In this document: positions 17,588 through 25,800 of the stretch, piece by piece
How the letters are laid out: every line of letters begins with the position of its first letter
How positions within the stretch are numbered: the first letter of the stretch is position 1
Origin: Clostridium aceticum
GTDB lineage: Bacteria; Bacillota; Clostridia; Peptostreptococcales; Natronincolaceae
Assembly: GCF_001042715.1 (NCBI RefSeq)
Contig: NZ_CP009687.1
Coordinates: forward strand, 1,107,418 to 1,171,417
DNA: 64,000 nt
Direction: 5' to 3'
Program-made: the position numbers and the translations under genes
Notes under the pieces: generated by a model
The model's input: only the letters and a program-made list of their open reading frames with translations
Told to the model about the DNA's origin: nothing
Database searches by the model: none

Positions 17588-17606
17588 AGTATAACCTCCT
17601 GTAATT

Positions 17607-18023
17607 TTATTTAATGTTAAACTCTTTTTTCAAAAGTTTAATAGCATCCTTAATCAATAGCATTAAAGGTTTATTCTCTAAACCAACTAATTCAAAGTTT
17701 TCTGGTACAACTGGAAGCAATATCTTAAAGGCTTCAGCATCAGCAATAGCTGTGGCTATTTGATCAGTAACCTCTCCCATCATAGAATTCGGAATAACGA
17801 TGGAAAGAGGTCCAATAATAACACTGGCTTTTTTTGTAGATACCACAATAGCATTTTCTCCAGTGGCACCTTTATTAGCATGATTTTTTAGCATAACAGA
17901 AGTTGCTGTAGAGTTTGTCCCTAATCCATAAATCTCAAAGTGGGAAGGAAGCTCCTGCCTTAAGTGACTGACAATCTGACCTCCAATTCCTCCTCCCATA
18001 CCATCTATGACTGCAATAATCAT
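17607..18023 (-). CDS. DUF3842 family protein
   Basis: This 138-residue protein begins MIIAVIDGMGGGIGGQIV, a glycine-rich nucleotide-binding-like start, and contains a GENAIVVSTKKASVIIGPLSIVIPNSMMGEV core matching DUF3842 as I recall it. The function is not established. It is sandwiched between the CooT-like gene (27-base gap) and the His-rich gene, all on the minus strand, which suggests a role in nickel handling for CODH/ACS. The start follows a good GGGGGG-type site on the minus strand. Confidence 0.75.
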   Translation of the reverse strand: MIIAVIDGMGGGIGGQIVSHLRQELPSHFEIYGLGTNSTATSVMLKNHANKGATGENAIVVSTKKASVIIGPLSIVIPNSMMGEVTDQIATAIADAEAFKILLPVVPENFELVGLENKPLMLLIKDAIKLLKKEFNIK

Positions 18024-18050
18024 CCTTTGGCCCCCCGAAGTTTAAATATT

Positions 18051-18239
18051 TTATTTTTCTGCAATGATAATTTTATGTTCGATGAGCCTGATTTCCTTTA
18101 CAATGCCTTCTACTATTTTTTGCTCTCCTAAAAGATCTGCTAAAAAAACTTTGCCATTTTCAGGCTTCATGTAAACGACATTTTCCATAATTTTTTGTTC
18201 GCCTTTATCAGTAATTAAATATGCTGCTGATTCACACAT
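18051..18239 (-). CDS. cooT: CooT-like nickel-binding protein
   Basis: This is a 62-residue protein when started at the ATG whose first base is 18239. It begins Met-Cys-Glu (MCESAAYL), the N-terminal Met-Cys pair known to bind nickel in CooT proteins, and continues with a small beta-rich body ending EHKIIIAEK. A five-codon longer frame starting at 18254 exists, but its ATG overlaps the GGAGG ribosome binding site and would bury the cysteine, so the shorter start is preferred. CooT is a dimeric accessory protein for nickel supply to CO dehydrogenase. It heads a minus-strand operon with the DUF3842 and His-rich genes. Confidence 0.85.
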   Translation of the reverse strand: MCESAAYLITDKGEQKIMENVVYMKPENGKVFLADLLGEQKIVEGIVKEIRLIEHKIIIAEK

Positions 18240-18419
18240 TTTACAATCCTCCATTTCTTTTGAAAACTTGTGAAGTACTATGTATCCTTGTTAAAATCAT
18301 ATCATAATTAGCAAAGTAGCGTCAATGGAAGTTTTCAACTAAACATGTTAAAATATTGACAAAACATTAAAAAAAAGATAAGTTATTATTAAACACGTCA
18401 AACTTTGGGGGGAAGAACA

Positions 18420-18953
18420 ATGTATCTAGATGATATTATTATCACTTACATACAATCCTGTGTTGCAGATAGTTCTAAAGTAAGATTTAAAGCAAAATTC
18501 AGTAGAGATATTGGAGATATCTTACCCTATGTCAATGGAGCTTTAAAGGATGTCATCTACAACAAAAACATACCTAGCTTGACCTTAAGAAAAGAGTTTA
18601 GAATCATTACTCTATATAAAGATCAACTAGCAGTATCAAAGGCCATCAATGAGACGGATGCCTATGATATTATCGATGAGCTTAAAGAACTCATCAATAA
18701 TGTGCATGAATCAAGGGATAAAATTGAACCCTTAGATGAAATGCGTTCAAAACCTACAGCAATTGAAATTTATAGCTACTTACCAAAACAAAATTGCAGA
18801 CGCTGTGGAGAGGTTACCTGTATAGCTTTTGCATCTAAACTGCTTAGTGGCCAACAAAATGTAAAAAGATGCTTACCTTTATATGAAGCTGACTATAAAG
18901 AAAAATTAGAGGTTATTGAGGATTTTATCCAAATGATGGGGTATTCATCCTAA
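18420..18953 (+). CDS. Small [4Fe-4S] protein with an AcsC-type cluster domain
   Basis: This is a 177-residue protein. The ATG at 18420 follows a GGGGGGAAG site; the alternative TTG at 18405 precedes that site and is rejected. Residues 1-100 are an unrecognised alpha/beta region. Residues 112-155 carry IYSYLPKQNCRRCGEVTC...VKRCLP with Cys126, Cys129, Cys134 and Cys151, the same CX2CX4CX(16)C spacing as the N-terminal cluster domain of AcsC. An upstream TTGACA at 18356 may be its -35 element. It could be an electron-transfer or corrinoid-related accessory protein; that is inferred from the domain and the neighbourhood only. Confidence 0.7.
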   Translation: MYLDDIIITYIQSCVADSSKVRFKAKFSRDIGDILPYVNGALKDVIYNKNIPSLTLRKEFRIITLYKDQLAVSKAINETDAYDIIDELKELINNVHESRDKIEPLDEMRSKPTAIEIYSYLPKQNCRRCGEVTCIAFASKLLSGQQNVKRCLPLYEADYKEKLEVIEDFIQMMGYSS

Positions 18954-19023
18954 AAATTATAAAATAAAAACGATTTCTTTATTGATTTATGACTAAACTG
19001 TATATATAAGGGAGAGGGACGAG

Positions 19024-19707
19024 GTGAAAAAGGTTTTAACGGTAAACTTAGGGCGAATGAAATATGGTGAAGCTTATGAGTTACAGAAGGAGTTACTAGA
19101 CTATGTCCTTAACAATGAGGAACTAATAGGTATTTTTTTGCTGGTAGAACATCCTCCTGTATTTACTATTGGTAAAAGCGGTACCTATAAGGATTTTTTG
19201 TATTCTGTTGAGGAAATTAAGGAAAAAGGCATAGAAGTTTACGAAAGTGATCGGGGAGGAAAAATTACCTATCATGGTTTAGGACAAGTAGTAGGGTATC
19301 CAATATTGGATCTAAAGGAATTTAAGAAAGATTTACATTGGTACGTACACCAAATCGAAGAAACCATTATTGGTTCTTTAAAAGCCTTTGGGATAACTGC
19401 TGGCAGAAAAGACAAGTACATCGGTGTATGGGTGGAAAATGAAAAAATTTGTGCCATCGGCATTCGGATGAAAAAATGGGTTGCCATGCACGGTTTTGCT
19501 TTAAACTATAATACAAATCTAGAAGACTTTCATCTCATCAACCCCTGTGGAATTACGGAATTTAGTGTGACATCTATCAATGAAATAAATCCAAATGTAG
19601 AATATAATCAGGTTACTGAGGAGGTTAAAAAGAGTTTTCAGAAGATTTTTAATGTAGAATTGGTGGAAACAACAATAAATGAAGTGAGGGATTGTTATGG
19701 TAAATAA
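19024..19707 (+). CDS. lipB: Octanoyltransferase LipB
   Basis: This 227-residue lipoyl(octanoyl) transferase moves octanoyl from acyl carrier protein to lipoyl-domain lysines. It shows the family motifs VEHPPVFTIGKSG near residue 42, DRGGKITYHGLGQVVGYPI near 78, ICAIGIRMKKW with the catalytic Lys near 150, and NPCGI with the catalytic Cys near 175. The start is GTG at 19024 after GGGAGAGGGACGAG. It overlaps lipA by 11 bases, so the two lipoate synthesis steps are translationally linked. Its likely substrate here is the H protein encoded at 11664. Confidence 0.95.
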   Translation: MKKVLTVNLGRMKYGEAYELQKELLDYVLNNEELIGIFLLVEHPPVFTIGKSGTYKDFLYSVEEIKEKGIEVYESDRGGKITYHGLGQVVGYPILDLKEFKKDLHWYVHQIEETIIGSLKAFGITAGRKDKYIGVWVENEKICAIGIRMKKWVAMHGFALNYNTNLEDFHLINPCGITEFSVTSINEINPNVEYNQVTEEVKKSFQKIFNVELVETTINEVRDCYGK

Positions 19708-20569
19708 AAAACCTGAGTGGCTTATCAGAAGGCTTCCAGAGAAGGAAAGTTTGAATAAGATGGAGGAAATGCTGGTATCTTTATCTTTAAACACTGTCTG
19801 TCAAGAAGCTAAATGTCCCAACATAGGCGAATGCTTTAAAAATAAAACCGCAACCTTTATGATTTTAGGAGATATATGTACAAGACAATGCAAATTTTGT
19901 GCAGTTACAAAGGGTGAACCTACTCATCCAGACCCAGCGGAGCCAAAAAACGTTGCTAAAGCTGTAAAAAAGTTGGGTCTAAAACATACTGTAATTACTT
20001 CTGTGACAAGGGATGATTTAGAAGATGGAGGGGCAGAGCACTTTGTACATACTATAAAAGCAGTAAGGAAATATAATCCTAAAACTAGTATCGAGGTATT
20101 GGTTCCAGATTTTGATGGCAAAGAAAACTCTATCCAAAAGGTCATTGATGCTAAACCAGAAATTATTAACCATAATTTAGAAACCGTTGCTGCTCTATAT
20201 AGTGTAGTAAGACCTCAAGCTCAGTATTTGCGATCTTTAGAGCTTTTACAGCGAGTAAAAACAAAGGATTCCTCTATTCTTACAAAAACGGGGATTATGT
20301 TGGGGCTTGGGGAAAAAGAGGAAGAGGTTATGGGACTTGTAGAGGATTTAGTCAAGATTCAATGCGATATTCTCACCTTTGGTCAGTATTTACGCCCTAC
20401 GAAGGAACACCTTCCTGTACAGGAGTATGTTACACCAGAGAAGTTCCAGCATTATAAAGAAGAAGCTGAAAAAAGAGGAATAAAGTTTGTAGAAAGCGGT
20501 CCTTTTGTAAGAAGCTCTTATAATGCTGCAAAGGGCTTTGACACGTTGCAAAACCAAGAAAACCTATGA
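19697..20569 (+). CDS. lipA: Lipoyl synthase LipA
   Basis: This 290-residue radical SAM enzyme inserts two sulfurs into protein-bound octanoate. It has both required cluster motifs: Cys35, Cys40 and Cys46 (CQEAKCPNIGEC) for the auxiliary sacrificial cluster, and Cys61, Cys65 and Cys68 (CTRQCKFC) for the SAM cluster. The C-terminal RSSY motif (VRSSYNA) supplies the serine ligand. The ATG at 19697 lies inside the end of lipB. A convergent minus-strand gene ends at 20570, directly next to its stop codon. Confidence 0.96.
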   Translation: MVNKKPEWLIRRLPEKESLNKMEEMLVSLSLNTVCQEAKCPNIGECFKNKTATFMILGDICTRQCKFCAVTKGEPTHPDPAEPKNVAKAVKKLGLKHTVITSVTRDDLEDGGAEHFVHTIKAVRKYNPKTSIEVLVPDFDGKENSIQKVIDAKPEIINHNLETVAALYSVVRPQAQYLRSLELLQRVKTKDSSILTKTGIMLGLGEKEEEVMGLVEDLVKIQCDILTFGQYLRPTKEHLPVQEYVTPEKFQHYKEEAEKRGIKFVESGPFVRSSYNAAKGFDTLQNQENL

Positions 20570-21619
20570 TTAATCATAGGTTTTTATATTGGTGAGAATG
20601 TGTTCTGCAAACTTCTTTGCCTTATTTTCAATATCTGCAACCTCCAATATCCTTCCAGGATCATTTGCAGTCTCCATCATAGAGAAGTAGGGAGGCAGTC
20701 TAAAACCTTTGTTGATGGTGAGAGCATCAATAAGCTGTTCTGCTACAACATCACCACCAGAATTTCCTGATACAATGATAGAAAAAATAGTCTTATTATA
20801 GAAACTTATTTTTCTATAGAGAGCTGTAAGTCTATTAATCACTGCCATAAGATTTGCTGAAATAGAGTCATTGTAATTGGGACATATCCATAAAATTGCA
20901 TCAGAGTTTTCAATAGCAGGCAGAATCTCTTTGATCATGATTCCCCCATAAAAGCAACTGCTTCGCAGGCCAAAGTGCCTACAGGTGTTATAAGTACACC
21001 CAATACAGTCTAGGACAGTCCCATTTTCTACATGTAGTTCTTCGATCTCACAGTGGTGCAAATGCTTCTTTACCATGTGCCATAACATTAAAGTGTTGGA
21101 GGTGCTTTTGGAGCTGGCATGCAGTGCTAAGATTTTAGGTTTTTTCACCATGGAGAAGTTTTGATTTAGCAACCTTTGACCTAAAATGGAGGATAGGTCT
21201 AAGGATATATCTTTTAAGGACTTTCTAAAAGTTTTTTGCCATGTGCGAAAATTACTTAAGGTAGCAGTAGCCTCCACCAATGGATGACCTATAAAAGTAC
21301 AGCCTAATTGATTGGCTTTAAAAACAATAGATTTTGCCACATTTTTGGTATGGAGTTCACTAGCACTATGGATCAATAAGACAGCTGAAGCACCCGATAA
21401 AGCTTCATAGCCTTGAGCATAAAGGGAAGATAGTATTTCATATATAGGTATATTAATGCCTGATTGATCTAGTTCAATAGCAAAGATGATTTTTTTATCT
21501 CTTAAGTCAGGAAGATTGATATGATTCCTAATTGAAGTTACCTGATGGTTTTTCGTAGCAGCCTCTACCATATCGCACAATTGTTTAGAAACTTCCCCTG
21601 GCATGATTAAGTAAGTCAT
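20570..21619 (-). CDS. Flavodoxin-like NAD(P)H-dependent FMN reductase family protein (two-part)
   Basis: This is a 349-residue protein. The C-terminal half (about 160-349) is flavodoxin-like, beginning KPKILALHASSKSTSNTLML and carrying a cysteine group DCIGCTYNTC...SSC near 205-225, as in iron-flavoprotein and WrbA-like families. The N-terminal half (1-155) looks like a degenerate second alpha/beta domain. The ATG overlaps the stop of the upstream 413-residue gene as ATGA, so it is the third gene of a translationally coupled operon with the LDH-like and giant NadD-like proteins. A redox role using FMN is inferred; the substrate is unknown. Confidence 0.75.
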   Translation of the reverse strand: MTYLIMPGEVSKQLCDMVEAATKNHQVTSIRNHINLPDLRDKKIIFAIELDQSGINIPIYEILSSLYAQGYEALSGASAVLLIHSASELHTKNVAKSIVFKANQLGCTFIGHPLVEATATLSNFRTWQKTFRKSLKDISLDLSSILGQRLLNQNFSMVKKPKILALHASSKSTSNTLMLWHMVKKHLHHCEIEELHVENGTVLDCIGCTYNTCRHFGLRSSCFYGGIMIKEILPAIENSDAILWICPNYNDSISANLMAVINRLTALYRKISFYNKTIFSIIVSGNSGGDVVAEQLIDALTINKGFRLPPYFSMMETANDPGRILEVADIENKAKKFAEHILTNIKTYD

Positions 21620-22857
21620 ATAACATTCCTCAGGTGCTCATAAGTGCTTTGCAGCCTATTTAATAATAAATCAGGCATTAATAATCTTTCGATTTCTACC
21701 CCAGAGGGGTTTAAGCGATTCTTTGCCCCCATATAAACACCCCCCATATAGGTAGCACTATAATGCCAATCTCCTTGAAGGGTTGCCAAAATAGACAGAC
21801 TGCCAGAGGATAGGGCAGGAGCGATGTAAGGTTTAAAGCCTATGTTTCTTATTTCTAGATTAGCAGTTTTGGCCTTATGAGTTAAATAAAGAGAAAGGCT
21901 TTCGTTATAGTCTGTAATACTATCGGCGATAATAAGTCCTTCTCCATGGGGTCCAAAGGCTCTCCCTTCTTTTAAAAAGTGGAGGGTTTTAGGGTTTGTT
22001 TTTGCAAAATAAAGGGCACGGGCATACATAACCCCAAGGCCATAGCCTCTAATTTGTTCGGGAGCAAGACCTTGGAAGTCAAAATTCCCTACCTCATTAG
22101 TATTACTGGCATCAAAAGCTATTTTACAAAGAAGATCTACCGGATCAGAAACAACCGCGAAGAGTCCCTTAAAACCAGTATTACGAGCTTTTTTAGCATA
22201 GGTTTTTATTATCTTTGCGTTTTCTTCAAGCTGAGTCATACGCACATCCTTTGCTTCCTTCCCGATAGAGGGAACGCCTTTAGCGATACAGAATACAAAC
22301 ATATCACAGTCAAAAATTTCATCTTCATTAAGAGGGGATACCTCTGGAAAATCAGCATTTCCTGGGGAATATACCTGGTTTGCCTCATAGCACCAACGTT
22401 GCACTTTATCCAATGCTCTGTCATAGATACCAATGCTGTCAATACATCCCCCTCCCAATAGGCGAAGACCAGTAAGGAGCGTTCCTCCTACATCACCTAA
22501 TCCTGCAATATGTACCCTCCACTTTTGGGGAGGCTGATGAAAAAGTACTGTCTGCCAGTTAGGGAAGGCGGTATTTACCCCCATAACCTTTCTTTCCTGT
22601 ACTTTCTTATATAACCAGCTGGGAAAACTCTTTTCCTGCCCTTGGTGAAGTTGCAGCAGGTGAACCCCTTCTTCTTTTAAATGAAATAAAGAAGGATCAG
22701 AAATACAAAAGGACTTTCTAGAAACAGATGGGTCCATGGAATATAGATAATAAATTATGCTATCACTCTGTTGTAGTTGTTTTTCATCTACTGCTTTAAA
22801 TGTTGTGCACTCATGAAATGACAATAACAATTTATTTGAGTAGCTATAATAATACAA
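21616..22857 (-). CDS. Lactate/malate dehydrogenase-like Rossmann protein with extra N-terminal region
   Basis: This is a 413-residue protein started at TTG (first base 22857), with a GGGGGAG site that lies inside the last codons of the upstream giant gene. Residues 1-110 are unrecognised. From about 113 it has a Rossmann motif, HIAGLGDVGGTLLTGLRLLG, then VFCIAKGVPSIG and VVSDPVDLLCKIAF, equivalent to the NPVD region of LDH/MDH. GPHGEGLII aligns with the GEHGD catalytic-His motif, and the segment aligned to the LDSAR motif reads VMYAR, so the catalytic aspartate seems replaced. An atypical 2-hydroxyacid or other NAD-dependent dehydrogenase, or a non-catalytic NAD sensor, is possible. Confidence 0.7.
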   Translation of the reverse strand: MYYYSYSNKLLLSFHECTTFKAVDEKQLQQSDSIIYYLYSMDPSVSRKSFCISDPSLFHLKEEGVHLLQLHQGQEKSFPSWLYKKVQERKVMGVNTAFPNWQTVLFHQPPQKWRVHIAGLGDVGGTLLTGLRLLGGGCIDSIGIYDRALDKVQRWCYEANQVYSPGNADFPEVSPLNEDEIFDCDMFVFCIAKGVPSIGKEAKDVRMTQLEENAKIIKTYAKKARNTGFKGLFAVVSDPVDLLCKIAFDASNTNEVGNFDFQGLAPEQIRGYGLGVMYARALYFAKTNPKTLHFLKEGRAFGPHGEGLIIADSITDYNESLSLYLTHKAKTANLEIRNIGFKPYIAPALSSGSLSILATLQGDWHYSATYMGGVYMGAKNRLNPSGVEIERLLMPDLLLNRLQSTYEHLRNVI

Positions 22858-22861
22858 CGTA

Positions 22862-25800
22862 TCATCTCCCCCTATAAGATGTAGTGAAGCTATATTCCAG
22901 ACGTTTTAACAACTCTAAATCTTTTTCAAGATGTGTAGAAGGATTTATATTAAAGTCATAGTACATATTTTTTCCCAAATCAGGAGAACGAGGATATAAA
23001 AACACCTCCCCCAATAGAGACAAAGTTAACTTTCTCTCGTTTATTTTTTGATAAGTTATCTCCAGCACCTTTAATATATCAAGAGCATTTTTTATACATA
23101 TGAGAGAGAAGTTATAAAGATCAGTATCATTGGCTTCCTTAATAAAAGTAAGTGAGGTATAAGGAAGAATCAAGTTAATGGAGGGAAGAATATTCTTTTT
23201 AGGATAGACGCCTCTCCATAGGGTATCTCCGCCTATAAAGGGATACAATAATGCCTCATTAAACCATAAGCGAAGTTTAGGAATGAAGTAGGGACTATCC
23301 GCACTTCTATTTTGAATTTCCATTAACTCTTTACCTCTACCTGACAACATCCCTACAATAATCTTCTTAACTTGAATGTTCTCCTTTTTTAATATTGGAT
23401 CTAATACCCTCATGCGGTAGCCTTTGTTCAGAAGGTCATCTACGAGGATTACTGGTCTGTTGAAGGAATGAATCATTCTAGCTTGTTTTACTAAATCTAG
23501 ATAGTAGGGGAAGGGTCCTACTGTAAATTCTCTTATATCAGGATTAAACATTTTTTCAGTATGGAGAGTTTTTGTCACAGTATTTGGTACGATGGCTCTA
23601 TTTAGTATGTTGCCAAAAGGAACACACATAGAAGGTCCTAGCTTCCTGGGCTGCAGAGGTACCGGAGGTACTTCATTCTCACGACAGATTTTTTTCACAA
23701 GGGCTTCCTCCACTAAGTCCCTATCCAAAGAAAGCAGTAAATGACCTGGATAAAGATTTACAAGGGCCCGTTGCAATCTTTTGCGAGTAGCTGCAACAAT
23801 GGATTTCACATGTTCATTACTTCTAAAGGGCTCTTTAATAAGGGTTTGAATATCGAGGCTCAATGTACAAGGATTTATCATATTTACAGTTAAGACAGGT
23901 GGACTTCCTTGAGGACAGGGAAGCTCCTGAAATCCACTGAGCTTTAAAACCTCCAACAATTCAGGAGAAGTAGGATTTTCTATCTTATTGGCAAAAATGC
24001 CATAGCCATAGTCATTTTTTAGACAATATGCCATTGTTTCGGATAGAATGATTTCATATAGATCATCCTGCTTTGCATCCTGTCGAACAAAAATTCCATC
24101 TATCAGTATAATCCTTCCAGTATAGCCCTCACGAATACACTGAGAAATACGACTATCTTTAAACTCTTGATAGATTAAATCAGAGGGAATCCAATGAAAT
24201 AGGGAATAGGCTAAAATCTTACCATTTTCTTTCACATCACGAATTAAAACAATGTGGGAATTAGGCTGCTGACCTATTTTTTCAATACTACTAAAAGCCC
24301 GTTGATAATTTTTATGGAAACCAGAGGCAAGAGTATTGATTAACTCATAATTAAAATTATGTCTAACATCGATATCAATAGAGACGGTTTGTATTAATGA
24401 CTTGTATTGAGGTTCCCTTCTATATAGATTGTTGCTATATATATATTTTTGAGAAAGAGGGTCAATTAAGTTAGAGATATCTCTATTTTCATCAATATAA
24501 TTTCTAATTTGTGTAGAACTAATATCTTCATACTGTGGTGGCAGATTTAACTTAATCACTGGTTGCTGTATGTTTTCTAAAGACTTTTCTAGGTCAAGAA
24601 CTTTTTCATCACCAAGATCCTCACTTCGCCTCTCGAAAATGATATGAGGAAAAGTAGTAATATTACCTTCAACCGTAGGATTTTTATAAGCGGAAGCATT
24701 TAAAATCACATCGCTCCCTACAACCATATATACATCAGAAGGATAAAAGCTGGTTTTTAAACGATGTAAATCCTCAGGGTTTGCAAGGTTAACAGGAAAA
24801 TCTTCCGGATAAATATACATATTCATTTCGTCTGCAATGGACATATGAATAATATTTTTTCTGATCATGCTAGGTTGAGTGCGTTTTGACCATGAAAACT
24901 CATCCACGGCAAGATAAACCTCAAACCCTAAATCTCTTATAGCTTTTGCAATTTCTTTGTGTCCTAAAGTAAAGGGGTCAAAGGAGCCAGGAAAAAAGGC
25001 GACCTTATTGCTGGTTTTTATTTCGATGTCCTTATATAAAAATCTATAATCCGCGATAAAACGATAAATATGATTTAAACCTGCTGAATTAGTAAGAAAT
25101 AACAACTCACTTTCTTCTGCATCTGTTAGCAGTGTTAGGATTTTTTTTGCCACCAGCTGAAATATATAATATTTTTCCTCTAAAGTTAAAGTGTCCGTAC
25201 CAAAAACATCTTTACCAATAACACTAAAAGAAACTTGTTTAATCTGAAGATTATGATGAACCAAGCCATTTAGTAAAATTCCTAATAGCTTTGATAAACG
25301 TTGTTCATAGATTTCTTGATTCTCCTTAAATGTTTCCTTATACTTTGGATAGTTAGTAATAAAAACCCCAATGGTTTTTAGTAGTAAAGAGTTAATCTGT
25401 GTATCAGCATGCTTGATCTTTTCAATAACATCCTCAATAATTTCATCTAGTTCTACAGGTTTGAGATAAATGATAATTTGCCCTAGAAAACTAGGTATGT
25501 ATTTTGTAAACTGAGCACCTTCGATTTCAAGGGTGCGAAGTAATTCCACAGCAATATCGTTCCTTTGTTCCATAGGAAGGTGGTGGAATACCTTCACCAG
25601 TGCTTCTCCTGCTTCACATCTTACAGTTTCTACAGCACTTACCTTCAATAAATTACAAAAGTGCATGGCGATATAGAATTTATCGATGATGGCATCTTTA
25701 AGCGTATACTCCATAAGTAGTTCTACATGAAACTTTTTAATAATCCAACTGGTTTCAGTTTTTAAATTATCTAAAAACATATCAGAAATTTTACTAATAT

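Noticed and set aside
21979-22461. Plus-strand frame of 160 codons inside the LDH-like gene
   Set aside because: It is opposite a protein with Rossmann and NPVD-like motifs and has no plausible ribosome binding site.
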